A stretch of 25,590 nt of DNA. Origin: DASZMX01 sp035551475. GTDB taxonomy: Bacteria > Verrucomicrobiota > Verrucomicrobiia > Limisphaerales > Palsa-1400. The translations under genes and the position numbers were made by a program. This document shows, piece after piece, positions 13,438 through 21,479 of the stretch. The stretch lies in assembly GCA_035551475.1 (NCBI GenBank), contig DASZMX010000094.1:1-25590 (forward strand), in the 5' to 3' direction. Position 1 is the stretch's first letter; each line of letters begins with the position of its first letter. The notes below the pieces were generated by a model, which was not told the DNA's origin, did no database searches, and was given only the letters and a program-made list of their open reading frames with translations.

Positions 13438-15633
13438 ATGTTCTATCAAGTGAACTTGGCGTCCACGAGATTGGCGGTGTCCGGGATGAATTGCTCGAAC
13501 TGCGCGCGGCATGTGACGGAGGCGTTGCAAAGCGTGCCGGGCGTGGCGGCAGCGGAGGTTTCGCTCGGCGAAGGGCGGGCGGCTGTCAAGTGGAAGGCGG
13601 ATGGCGCAGGACGGCTGGGCGATTTGCTCGCGGCGGTGAAGGCGGCTGGATACGAGGCGCAACCGCTGGCTGAGGAGGCTGAGGCGCATCAGCACAGCGA
13701 TGCCGGCTGGCGGCGCAGCGTGATTCTCGGGGTGGCGTGCACGGCGCCGTTGATGGTGGGGGAATGGGCCTTCGGACTCGGCATGACGCGCTGGTTTCAG
13801 TGGGTGGCGTTTGGGCTGGCCCTGCCGGTGCAGGTGATTTCAGGCGCGCGCTTTTATCGGGGGGCGTGGCGTCAGCTGAAGACCGGCGGCTCCAATATGG
13901 ACACGCTCGTGGCGCTCGGATCGACGGCGGCGTTTGGCTACAGCGTTTGGGCGTTGCTGGCCGGGCAGGCGGGGCATTCGTATTTTATGGAGGCGGCGGC
14001 GATTATCACGTTGATCAGCGTCGGCCATTGGATGGAAGCCCGCGCCAGCGTGCAGGCCGAAAAATCGTTGCGCGCGCTCTTCGCCCTCGCGCCGCCCACC
14101 GCGCGCCGCAAAAATCCCGACGGCTCCGAAACCGAAATCCCGGTCGCGCAAGTGCGCGCCGGCGAGGTCCTGGTTCTGCGCCCGGGCGACCGCGCGGCGG
14201 CGGATGGAAAAGTCCAGGAAGGCGCGGGCAGTTTCGATGAAGCCATGCTGACGGGCGAATCGTTGCCCGTGGAAAAAGCGCCGGGCGCGGAGATTTACGC
14301 CGGCACCATCAATCGCAATGGGCATGTGCTGGTGACGGTGACCGCCACAGGCGAAACCACCGCAATGGCGCGCATTATCGCCGCGGTGCAGCGGGCGCAA
14401 AACAGCCGCGCCGACATCCAGCGTCTGGCCGACCGGGTGAGCAACGTCTTCGTGCCGATCGTGGTCACGGTGGCGTTGGCGGCGGGTTTGTGGTGGGCCC
14501 TGGCGCCGCAAGCCGCGGCGCGCGCGCACACGGCGCTCGAACATTTTCTGTGGATGGCGCCGATCCCGTCGAGCGCGCTCATCGCCGCCGTCGCGGTGCT
14601 GGTGGTGGCATGCCCGTGCGCGATGGGCTTGGCCACGCCGATTGCCATCATGGCGGGCGCCAACGCCGGGGCGCGGCGCGGCATCTTGATCCGCGATGGC
14701 GCGGCCCTGGAAAAGGCCGGGAAGCTCACCTGTATTGTATTTGACAAAACCGGCACCCTCACGGTCGGCCGGCCGGAAGTCGCCGAGGCGAAAAGTTTGG
14801 GCGAGGATGCGCGGCCTCTGGCTGCGGCGCTGGCGCGCGGTTCGTCGCATCCGTTGAGCCAGGCCATCGCGAAATTGTCGCCGGAAACGCGCCCCTGGCA
14901 GAACTGGCGGGAAATCGCCGGGGGCGGCGTGGAGGCGCAGTTGGACGGCGTGACGATGCGCCTGGGATCGTTGACGTGGCTGCGCGCGGCCGGTGTGGAA
15001 ATTTCCGGCGAGGGCACGGTCGGTTTGGCGGTCGGTTCGCGGCTGGCGGGATTATTCACCTTGCGCGATGCGCTCAAACCCGGCGCGGCGGATGTGGTGG
15101 CGCAATTTCGCCGGCAAGGCCTGAAAGTGCGCATGATCACCGGCGATCAACGCGCGGCGGCGCTCGTCATCGCGGCGCAATTGGGCTTGCAGCCGGAGGA
15201 AGTTTCGGCCGGCGTGCGCCCGGAGGAAAAAGCCGGACTCGTGCGTCAATTACAGGAACAAGGCGAGCGCGTGGCCTTCGTGGGCGATGGCATTAACGAC
15301 GCCCCGGCGTTGGAGCAGGCGGATTTGGGCGTGGCGGTCAGCCGGGCGAGCGACGTGGCGGGCGAGGCGGCGGACCTGGTGCTGCTGCAATCGGACATCC
15401 AAGCCATTCCCGAGGCGATTGCCCTGGCGCGGGCGACGCTGCGCACCATCAAGCAAAATTTGTTCTGGGCGTTCTTCTATAATGCCGCCGCGGTGCCGCT
15501 GGCGGCGCTGGGATTTTTGAGCCCGATCCTGTGCGCGGCGACGATGGGTTTGTCCGACCTGGTGGTGATTGGAAATGCGCTGCGCTTAATGCGCGCGCGG
15601 CAGCGCGTCCACCCGGTCCTGTTGCCGGATTAA
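13438..15633 (+). CDS. copA: Copper-type P1B ATPase (CopA-like)
   Basis: A 731-residue heavy-metal P-type ATPase. One N-terminal metal-binding domain carries M17-N-C19-S-N-C22. Downstream are the actuator TGES (272-275), the membrane Cys-Pro-Cys C392-P-C394, the phosphorylation site D436-KTGTLT, the nucleotide-domain H471-P472, and the hinge G-D617-G-I-N-D. All catalytic residues are present, and CPC is the hallmark of monovalent copper or silver transport. The last helices read 'FFYNAAAVPLAALGF' and 'MGLSDLVVIGNALRL'. The YN pair is usual, but the MxxSS motif of typical CopA appears as MGLSD. It pumps metal out of the cytoplasm or toward copper enzymes. No ribosome site is clear at the ATG. 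The final 48 bp overlap the Rrf2 gene on the other strand. Confidence 0.94.
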   Translation: MFYQVNLASTRLAVSGMNCSNCARHVTEALQSVPGVAAAEVSLGEGRAAVKWKADGAGRLGDLLAAVKAAGYEAQPLAEEAEAHQHSDAGWRRSVILGVACTAPLMVGEWAFGLGMTRWFQWVAFGLALPVQVISGARFYRGAWRQLKTGGSNMDTLVALGSTAAFGYSVWALLAGQAGHSYFMEAAAIITLISVGHWMEARASVQAEKSLRALFALAPPTARRKNPDGSETEIPVAQVRAGEVLVLRPGDRAAADGKVQEGAGSFDEAMLTGESLPVEKAPGAEIYAGTINRNGHVLVTVTATGETTAMARIIAAVQRAQNSRADIQRLADRVSNVFVPIVVTVALAAGLWWALAPQAAARAHTALEHFLWMAPIPSSALIAAVAVLVVACPCAMGLATPIAIMAGANAGARRGILIRDGAALEKAGKLTCIVFDKTGTLTVGRPEVAEAKSLGEDARPLAAALARGSSHPLSQAIAKLSPETRPWQNWREIAGGGVEAQLDGVTMRLGSLTWLRAAGVEISGEGTVGLAVGSRLAGLFTLRDALKPGAADVVAQFRRQGLKVRMITGDQRAAALVIAAQLGLQPEEVSAGVRPEEKAGLVRQLQEQGERVAFVGDGINDAPALEQADLGVAVSRASDVAGEAADLVLLQSDIQAIPEAIALARATLRTIKQNLFWAFFYNAAAVPLAALGFLSPILCAATMGLSDLVVIGNALRLMRARQRVHPVLLPD

Positions 15634-16020
15634 ATCCCGCAAGGTCGTGCCGGTGAGCGCGTCCTTCACGCCGTCCTGGGCGCGCTCGAACAGGCCGCAG
15701 AGCGCGCAGCCGCCGACATGCTCGCAATCCGGCTTGTCCAGGCGGCAGCGCTGGAAAACAATTTTGCCCTCGATGGCTTCAATGACTTCCAGAACCGTGA
15801 TGGCGGAGGCGTCCCGGGCGAGCGCGAAGCCCCCGCGCGCCCCGCGGATGGAGCGCACCAGTCCGGCGCGCCCCAGCTCCTGAAAAATTTTGCCGAGGAA
15901 GCTTTTGGGAATTTTTTCCGTGCGGCTGATTTCGTCGATCATGGCGGTGGCCCCGTCGCGCAAACGTGCCAGGCGCATCATTCCCAAAACCCCGTATTCG
16001 GCTGCGCGTGTAATTTGCAT
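15586..16020 (-). CDS. Rrf2-family transcriptional regulator with Fe-S-type cysteines
   Basis: A 144-residue Rrf2 protein: 'MQITRAAEYGVLGMMRLA', the winged-helix recognition part 'KIPKSFLGKIFQELGRAGLVRS' and the wing 'RGARGGFALAR'. The C-terminal loop has C92, C99, C105 and C108. In IscR three cysteines at 92, 98 and 104 hold a [2Fe-2S] cluster, so a redox- or iron-sulfur-sensing role is likely, although its targets are not known. It could also be an NsrR- or RsrR-type sensor. The gene has its own near-consensus promoter with a palindrome just after the -10, which suggests autoregulation. It converges on and overlaps the copper ATPase gene by 48 bp. Confidence 0.93.
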   Translation of the reverse strand: MQITRAAEYGVLGMMRLARLRDGATAMIDEISRTEKIPKSFLGKIFQELGRAGLVRSIRGARGGFALARDASAITVLEVIEAIEGKIVFQRCRLDKPDCEHVGGCALCGLFERAQDGVKDALTGTTLRDLIRQQDRVDALPRAH

Positions 16021-16041
16021 CGCGAATTTAAATCGGACAAA

Positions 16042-16052
16042 AAGAGTCTCTT
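16042..16052. promoter_or_regulatory. Perfect 11-bp palindrome, candidate Rrf2 operator
   Basis: AAGAG-N-CTCTT sits one base downstream of the -10 hexamer of the Rrf2 promoter, over the expected transcription start. A bound dimer here would block initiation, as in autoregulated Rrf2 genes. The sequence does not obviously match a published Rrf2 site that I can recall. Confidence 0.4.
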
Positions 16053-16053
16053 G

Positions 16054-16081
16054 AATATAGAGGGCGAGAAAAACGTGTCAA
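16054..16081 (-). promoter_or_regulatory. Near-consensus sigma70-type promoter of the Rrf2 gene
   Basis: Minus-strand TTGACA (16076-16081), a perfect -35, is followed after 16 nt by TATATT (16054-16059). The Rrf2 ATG is 33 nt further on. It is the strongest promoter match in the window. Confidence 0.65.
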
Positions 16082-16117
16082 TGCGCCGCTTGCCGGCGGG
16101 GCGAAAAGCGCCGCGAA

Positions 16118-16927
16118 TTATTCACTGGGGCCGTGGCCGTTGGGCTGGAAGGGGCTCCACCAGAGGAGGCTTTTGCGGGCGTTGGCGGGCGCGGGAAAGG
16201 GCGTGGCTTGGGCCGCGAATTGCTGGCGGGTGATGAATTGGACGTGGCCGTCGATGGCGAGAATTTGGCCGCCATTTTTATTGTGCAGGCGGCCGATGCC
16301 TTCGGTGGTGTCGGGATAATTGGAGCCGTCGTTGTAATCGCCATTGGCCGGCGTGGGGTAGCTGGGCTTGAGGGTGCAATCCGGCTCCCATAACAGGTAA
16401 CAGGCGGAGGACCAAATCTGGACGATTTTGCAGGTGCGAAAAATGGCGGGGGAGGAAAAGCCGTTGGGCGCGCCATTCATCAGGTAGGTGGAGAGCTTGT
16501 CCGGGCGATATTTGTAGTCGCGCGCGTTGACCGTCAGATCTTTGGGGCACAGATAATTCTTCGGGTTGCGAATGTAGGTGAACCACGCGCCGCCGGCATA
16601 GGCCGCGGGAATGTTATTGGAGTAAGCGGCGCTCGTGGGATCGGGAATGGTGCCGGACGGCGTGTAAAGCCAGCCGGGGCTGCGCGGGACGAGGACGCTG
16701 CCGCCGTCCCAATTGCAGAACGCAAAATTATCGCCGTTGTCATCGGCATACATGCGCATGGCCAAACCCATTTGTTTCATGTTGCCGAGGCAGGTCGTGC
16801 GGAGGGCGTTGTCCTTCGCCGCGGCAAGGGCGGGCAGCAGCATCGCCGCCAGGATCGCAATGATGGCGATGACGACGAGCAACTCGATCAGCGTAAAGGC
16901 GGCGCGGCGTGGAGCGGACGTGTTGAT
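16118..16927 (-). CDS. Pseudopilin-like protein lacking a canonical start codon
   Basis: About 269 residues with the type IV prepilin motif A|FTLIELLVVIAIIAIL and +5 glutamate, then 'MLLPALAAAKDNALRTTCLGNMKQMGLAM', as in the H-X9-DG family. The C-terminal 'LHNKNGGQILAIDGHVQF' is the family motif with ten, not nine, residues between H and DG. Upstream of FTLIE the frame runs back to a TAA without any ATG, GTG or TTG. The best fit is an ATC at 16925-16927, giving INTSAPRRAAFTLIE, very like normal leaders. Alternatively an ATG at 16962 in another frame ('MTSALPGARLRP') would join it if one base is missing. It may be a point-mutated start, a sequence error or a true near-cognate start. The body of the gene is intact. 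It lies 61 bp after the isomerase gene. Confidence 0.75.
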   Translation of the reverse strand: MNTSAPRRAAFTLIELLVVIAIIAILAAMLLPALAAAKDNALRTTCLGNMKQMGLAMRMYADDNGDNFAFCNWDGGSVLVPRSPGWLYTPSGTIPDPTSAAYSNNIPAAYAGGAWFTYIRNPKNYLCPKDLTVNARDYKYRPDKLSTYLMNGAPNGFSSPAIFRTCKIVQIWSSACYLLWEPDCTLKPSYPTPANGDYNDGSNYPDTTEGIGRLHNKNGGQILAIDGHVQFITRQQFAAQATPFPAPANARKSLLWWSPFQPNGHGPSE

Positions 16928-16988
16928 GGCCGGAGTCTGGCGCCGGGAAGGGCCGACGTCATGTCGTTAAAACACTCTACATGAGAAA

Positions 16989-18629
16989 TCAGGCGAGATC
17001 GACGTTGCCGCAAAGGTGCGTTTCCAAGCCCAGTTCGGCCAGCATGAGGGCTTTGAGACGGCAGGCGCGGTGGGCTTGTTTGCGGCTCGGCGCGTACACG
17101 ACCTGGATGTGATTGGCTTTGTGGCGGGCCATCATTTGATCGCGGTCGATGCCGTCGAAGACCGCGTGCATGATCGGCCATTGCGGCGTCGTTTCTTTCC
17201 AGCGGCGCTCGGTTTCCTTCTCCGGCAGCGTGACCACCTCGCCCACGCCGAGGTCGCAATGAAGCTTGCCTTCCATGACGAAAATGCGGCTCCAGACAAA
17301 AAAGCCCGGCTTGGAAACGCCCTTGATCGTGCCGCCGCCCAAGCGGAAATACATGGGGGGCTGGCGCAAACTGCTGGCGCCTTTGTAGCCGCCGATGAGA
17401 TGGGCCGGAGGCACCGCGCCGGAAATCAGCAGCACCCAAACGTAATCGTTGACTCCCGCGCCTTTGAAATGCTGGCCCCAACGGAGATCATGCAAAGTGT
17501 TTTCCGGGGCGAAACCGAGCTGGCGCCACAAACGATACGTGAGCAGGCCGTCGAGCCCGGCGCATTCGTCCACCTCATTGAAATGCGGCAACGCCTCGCC
17601 CGCAAAAAGCTCGCGCCCTGTTGTCAAGCATTTGACAGGCGGACGGTCCACATTGTTGAGCAGGCCCTCCACCAGGTCGCTGGCGGGGGCGAGGTCTTTC
17701 AAGCCTTGCTGATATTGGATGCCGATGGCGGCGCAGCCAAAATCCGCCGCGAGGCGGACGGCCGCGATGTACATTTTGCATTGTTGCAACGTTTGGGCCT
17801 CGGTCAGTTCGGTTTCCTCGTTGGTTCCCCAATGAAAGCTCATGCCTTTTTTGAGCAGCCAATCGAGCGCGGCGCGCGCTTCGGCGTCGCTGACTTCACG
17901 CGCGGCGGCGTAAAGGGCGCTCTGGCTGAGGCGCTCCTTGAAGACGCCGGTGGCGTGCAAAAGGTCGTCCGGAATAATGGCGTTGAACATGCCCATGCAG
18001 CCTTCATCGAAAATGCCCATGATGGCTTTCTCGCGCTTGAATTCCTGGGCGAAGTTGCGGGCCTCGCGCTGTTCGGCGGCAGGCAATTTCAGGAGGCGCA
18101 GATCGCGCACATGGCTTTGGTCGTGGCTGACCGCGCCGGTGGCGAGCCATTGGCGGAGGCCGTCGCGAAAAAAGGCGTCGGTGAAATCCTCGCTCCAAAG
18201 CGTGCTGTAGGCGATGCCGCCCTTGGTGAGCGAGCCGTTCAAATTGAGCATTCCGACCAAACCGGGCCATGTGCCGCTCCAATTGGCCACGGTGAGAATG
18301 GGGCCGCGATGGGTCCAGAGCCCGGCGAGGACATGATGGCTGTATTGCCAGACCGCCTCCGCCACAATGACGGGCGCGGCCGGGTCGAGGCGGCGAAAAA
18401 CTTCCATGCCCATCTTCTGTGAATCAATAAAACCGTGCTTCTTTTTGGCGTCGTAGGGATGGGCCCGCACGACCGTCCAGCCTTCGGCGCGGAGGGATTT
18501 GATGAGCGCGGCTTCCATCGCGGCCTGGGCCTCCCAGCATTTTTGATTGGCGGAAAGGCGGAGATCGCCGCTGGCGACGAGATAAACGTGTTGCGGAGGG
18601 AGCGGGGAATTTGCTTTGGACTTATTCAT
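16989..18629 (-). CDS. L-fucose/L-arabinose isomerase-like protein
   Basis: A 546-residue cytoplasmic protein. I recognise it as related to the FucI/AraA-type sugar isomerase fold from its layout. The N-terminal part is Rossmann-like ('PVIVAEAVWQYSHHVLAGLW', 'ILTVANWSGTWPGLVGMLNL'). The middle has 'FGCAAIGIQYQQGLKDL' and 'VEGLLNNVDRP', and the C-terminal domain 'FNEVDECAGLDGLLTYRLW'. E352, D354 and H507 ('KANHIQVVY') are plausible counterparts of the metal ligands and catalytic residues of FucI, but I could not align them. Isomerases of this fold interconvert aldoses and ketoses such as fucose/fuculose or arabinose/ribulose. The gene diverges from a XylR-type regulator and is near GH30 and GH172 genes, so a pentose or deoxyhexose released from plant polysaccharide is the expected substrate. 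The exact sugar is unknown. Confidence 0.62.
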   Translation of the reverse strand: MNKSKANSPLPPQHVYLVASGDLRLSANQKCWEAQAAMEAALIKSLRAEGWTVVRAHPYDAKKKHGFIDSQKMGMEVFRRLDPAAPVIVAEAVWQYSHHVLAGLWTHRGPILTVANWSGTWPGLVGMLNLNGSLTKGGIAYSTLWSEDFTDAFFRDGLRQWLATGAVSHDQSHVRDLRLLKLPAAEQREARNFAQEFKREKAIMGIFDEGCMGMFNAIIPDDLLHATGVFKERLSQSALYAAAREVSDAEARAALDWLLKKGMSFHWGTNEETELTEAQTLQQCKMYIAAVRLAADFGCAAIGIQYQQGLKDLAPASDLVEGLLNNVDRPPVKCLTTGRELFAGEALPHFNEVDECAGLDGLLTYRLWRQLGFAPENTLHDLRWGQHFKGAGVNDYVWVLLISGAVPPAHLIGGYKGASSLRQPPMYFRLGGGTIKGVSKPGFFVWSRIFVMEGKLHCDLGVGEVVTLPEKETERRWKETTPQWPIMHAVFDGIDRDQMMARHKANHIQVVYAPSRKQAHRACRLKALMLAELGLETHLCGNVDLA

Positions 18630-18677
18630 AGAGCGAACCGATGCGCAGGCATGGTGCGGCGGGGAGGCAGGCGTGTC

Positions 18678-18713
18678 ATTGAGTCTTCGCGCTTTTTTTA
18701 TTGAGGTTTTGCG
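18678..18713 (+). promoter_or_regulatory. Direct repeat with 22-bp period, candidate XylR-type operator
   Basis: Two 14-nt units starting ATTGAG (18678-18691 and 18700-18713) match at 11 of 14 positions with a 22-bp period, about two helical turns, separated by a T tract. AraC-type activators such as AraC and XylR bind tandem direct half-sites at about this spacing. It lies in the 108-bp gap between the isomerase and regulator genes. Confidence 0.5.
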
Positions 18714-18737
18714 GCGCCGGGCGATTTTAGGAAAATG

Positions 18738-19943
18738 ATGCCAACGCGCCTGCCGGCGTTCCGCAAACCGCGCCGCCGTGTGGCCCTCCTGATCGAGTCT
18801 TCGCGAGGGTACGGGCGGGGTTTATTCCTGGGGGTGGCGAAGTTTGTGCGGCAGCGGCACGACTGGTCCGTGCAAAGCGAGGAGTGGCGCTGGACCGACG
18901 GCCCGCCCGCGTGGTTGAAGAATTGGGACGGCGACGGCGTGATCGCGCGGGTGGAGACGCCGGAGATGGCGCGGCTGATCCGGCGGCTCGGCGTGCCCGC
19001 GGTGGACTTGCGCGGGACGGTGACGGGATTTGATTTTCCGCTGCTGGACACCGATGACCGGAAAGTCGCGGAGCTGGCGGCGGAGCATCTGATGGATCGC
19101 GGATTTCGGGAGTTCGCGTTTTGCGGATTTGCCGGGGCGAATTATTCCGACAAACGGCGTCAATGGTATCGGGAACGGCTGGCGCGCGCGGGGTTTGGGT
19201 GTCATATCTATAATCCCCCGCAAGCGCGCGGGAAGGGCGAGACGATTCAACTGGAGAAGCGCGGCCTGCTGTTCCAGGAAAATCTGCTCGCGTGGCTGAA
19301 GGCTCTGCCCAAGCCCGTGGGCATCATGGCCTGCAACGACATCCGCGGGCAGCAGGTGTTGAACCTTTGCCTGCGCGCGGAATTGATCGCGCCGGAGGAG
19401 GTGGCGGTGATCGGCGTGGACAACGACGAAACGCTCTGCGAGCTCTCTGATCCGCCGCTGACCAGCGTGGCGCCGGACACCTTGCGCATCGGCTACGAAG
19501 CCGCCGCGCTGCTGCAACGCATGATGGAAGGACAGGCGCCGTCGAAAAATCCCGCGCTCATTCCGCCGCTGGGCATCGTCACGCGCCGCTCCACGGAGGT
19601 GCTGGCGATGGAAGACCGGCGGCTGGCGGCGGGCTTGCGTTTTATTCGCGAGCGCGCCTTTGACCGCATTACCATGAATGAGGCGGCGCGGGCGGCCGGA
19701 ATGTCGCGGCGGGTGTTTGAACGCCGGTTTGCGCGCCAGGTCGGGCGCACGCCCAAGGCCGAAGCGTTGCGGCTCCGCCTGGAACGCGTGAAACAATTCT
19801 TGACAGACACCGACTGGAGCCTGGACGAAATCGCCGGGCGGACGGGCTTCAAATACGGCGAGTATTTGCACACCGTTTTCACCCGCAAGCTCGGGATTAC
19901 GCCCGGAAAGTTCCGCAAGCGCGCGCAGCCGGACCGGGCTTAA
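18738..19943 (+). CDS. XylR-type regulator: LacI-like sugar-binding domain plus AraC HTH
   Basis: A 401-residue regulator. Residues about 12-285 are a periplasmic-binding-protein-like sensor without an N-terminal HTH: 'RRVALLIESSRGYGRGLFLGVAKF', 'GIMACNDIRGQQVL', 'VAVIGVDNDETLCELSDPPLTSV'. The last 100 residues are an AraC-family double HTH: 'ITMNEAARAAGMSRRVFERRF' and 'WSLDEIAGRTGFKYGEYLHTVF'. This domain order and length match E. coli XylR (392 residues), a xylose-responsive activator. Two adjacent ATGs exist; I favour 18738 because AGGA (18729-18732) lies 5 nt before it and only 2 nt before 18735. It diverges from the isomerase gene and converges on GH172, sharing a TTAA as stop codons. 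The ligand is probably xylose, arabinose or a related sugar. Confidence 0.9.
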   Translation: MPTRLPAFRKPRRRVALLIESSRGYGRGLFLGVAKFVRQRHDWSVQSEEWRWTDGPPAWLKNWDGDGVIARVETPEMARLIRRLGVPAVDLRGTVTGFDFPLLDTDDRKVAELAAEHLMDRGFREFAFCGFAGANYSDKRRQWYRERLARAGFGCHIYNPPQARGKGETIQLEKRGLLFQENLLAWLKALPKPVGIMACNDIRGQQVLNLCLRAELIAPEEVAVIGVDNDETLCELSDPPLTSVAPDTLRIGYEAAALLQRMMEGQAPSKNPALIPPLGIVTRRSTEVLAMEDRRLAAGLRFIRERAFDRITMNEAARAAGMSRRVFERRFARQVGRTPKAEALRLRLERVKQFLTDTDWSLDEIAGRTGFKYGEYLHTVFTRKLGITPGKFRKRAQPDRA

Positions 19944-21472
19944 GGCGCGTCGTGTTTTTGCAGGGTGCGCAGATCGACGCTGCGCGGGCGGCTATACACG
20001 GGAATGCGCGCCACGAGCGCGTCAAACCCGAGAAAGTAACCGGCGGAACGCGGCGATTTTCCGGCGCACTCAAAGCGCAGGGTATGCGGCCCGGCGGTCA
20101 GCGTCTGCCGCCCGAGCTTGTCGGTGGTGGGGCTGACTTCGGCGTCGTAGAGGTCGAGTTGCGCGATTTGTTTTCCGTCGAGCAGGACCTTGTAAATCCC
20201 GTAATCCCACGAATGCACCATTTTGGCGCTGAGTTCTCCGGTGCGGTTGGTCGCCACGTTGAAGGAAACCTCCAGCCAGCCCTTGTCGTCGGTGGGGCGG
20301 AACCAGAGTTGTTTGCCATCGGTGACATCGCCGAGGTTTTGAATTTCGACTGGCGCGTCGGAATGATGCGCGTCGGCAACGGCCTCGTGGCCTTTAAGGA
20401 ACGTTTCGTCGTGGAACGGCAGGCGTTGCGGCCCCGGTGGAATCGCCGGCCACGGTTTGTGCGGCTCAATCTGGTACCAAAACGCCACACTCGACATAAG
20501 GTCATCGCGCTCGATGAATCCCGTGCCCGTGCCATCCGGAAAATCCTGTCCGCCCTTGTGCTCGATTTCCAGGCGCAATGATTTTTGGAAATTCACCGGA
20601 TCAGGAATGTGCCAGCGGTAGGCGCTGCCGCGATCGCCCGTGTCGTAGCCTTCCCAGAGCGGCGTGCCGTAAAACGGCCCGGATTGCTCGCGGAAACCCC
20701 ACCCGTCGCAGAAATAATCCTCCGTGCCCGTGCCGCGCAGGCTGGGCTCCTTCTCACCGTCAATAAAAAAGAAATCGTCGCCCTCGCCGTACCAGCCGGG
20801 CGAGGAGAGGCAGACGCTTTGCACGGTGCCGACGTAATGGCCGCGCCCCTCGAGGTCGGCGATGAGATAATTGCGGCCCATGACGCACGGATATTCCTGG
20901 CGGTACATGGCGTGGAAAAGCGCGGTGTCGGCGGGCAGCGCCGGCAGCTTTTGCCAGTCAATATAATAGTAAAAGGCGTTGCACGGCAGCGAGCTTTCGT
21001 TGACCACCTCGATGCGCGCGGATTTGTGGAATGGCATCGGCCAATAGCAGTTGCGGCCCTTGCCATCGGAGCTGACGCGCACCGGCAGCGAGGTGAAGGC
21101 TTTATCGACGCCGTTGCCGATGCCGAAAAAATCGCCGACGGGGCATTCGACGCTCGGGTCTTTTTCGTCGTCCCAATACATCTTGAGCGTGATCAAGCGC
21201 GAGTAATACGGCGCATTGTGCGCGATGGTGAACCAGATGTGGACGATCTGGCCGGGGCCCTCGAGCTGCGCGAGTGTCAGCGTGCCGCCTGGCCTGATCC
21301 AGCGGCAATCGCCGTTGCCGTTCGTCCAATTGGGGTCGGACGAGGAGACCCGTTTGGTTTGGAAATCTTTGAGCTGCGCGAGTCCGGCCAGCGGATTGCC
21401 GGTGTCCAGTTGCGCCAGGACGGTGGCGCTGGAGACAGCCAGCGCGAGAAGGATGTGTCGCATGTTTTTCAT
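19940..21472 (-). CDS. Secreted GH172 (DUF2961) glycoside hydrolase
   Basis: A 510-residue protein with signal peptide MKNMRHILLALAVSSATVLA|Q. It carries the DUF2961 motifs 'SSPGWYGEGDDFFFIDGE' and 'LRGTGTEDYFCDGWGF'. Candidate catalytic glutamates E230 (GEGDD) and E251 (GTEDYF) are 21 residues apart, the same spacing I recall for Glu270 and Glu291 of the founding difructose-anhydride enzyme alphaFFase1. The C-terminal 120 residues form an extra beta-sandwich ('GWLEVSFNVATNRTG', 'AGPHTLRFECAGKS'). Known members act on alpha-D-fructofuranosides or alpha-D-arabinofuranosides. Its place 7 bp after a GH30 gene suggests removal of furanose side groups. I chose the ATG at 21472; the upstream in-frame extension lies inside the GH30 gene and lacks a signal. 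Confidence 0.9.
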   Translation of the reverse strand: MKNMRHILLALAVSSATVLAQLDTGNPLAGLAQLKDFQTKRVSSSDPNWTNGNGDCRWIRPGGTLTLAQLEGPGQIVHIWFTIAHNAPYYSRLITLKMYWDDEKDPSVECPVGDFFGIGNGVDKAFTSLPVRVSSDGKGRNCYWPMPFHKSARIEVVNESSLPCNAFYYYIDWQKLPALPADTALFHAMYRQEYPCVMGRNYLIADLEGRGHYVGTVQSVCLSSPGWYGEGDDFFFIDGEKEPSLRGTGTEDYFCDGWGFREQSGPFYGTPLWEGYDTGDRGSAYRWHIPDPVNFQKSLRLEIEHKGGQDFPDGTGTGFIERDDLMSSVAFWYQIEPHKPWPAIPPGPQRLPFHDETFLKGHEAVADAHHSDAPVEIQNLGDVTDGKQLWFRPTDDKGWLEVSFNVATNRTGELSAKMVHSWDYGIYKVLLDGKQIAQLDLYDAEVSPTTDKLGRQTLTAGPHTLRFECAGKSPRSAGYFLGFDALVARIPVYSRPRSVDLRTLQKHDAP

Positions 21473-21479
21473 GGGTATT

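Noticed and set aside
16888..16962. Short peptide from the ATG at 16962 as a separate gene
   Set aside because: Only 24 codons, no family features, stops inside the pseudopilin-like leader; discussed as a possible displaced start instead.
17016..18422. A 468-codon plus-strand open frame opposite the isomerase gene
   Set aside because: Composition is that of an antisense shadow, and the minus-strand frame has coherent family-like motifs and a complete length.
18630..18734. Promoter TTGAGG-N17-ATTTTA for the XylR-type gene
   Set aside because: The -10 is poor and would overlap the AGGA ribosome site; the direct repeat is the more convincing signal in this gap.
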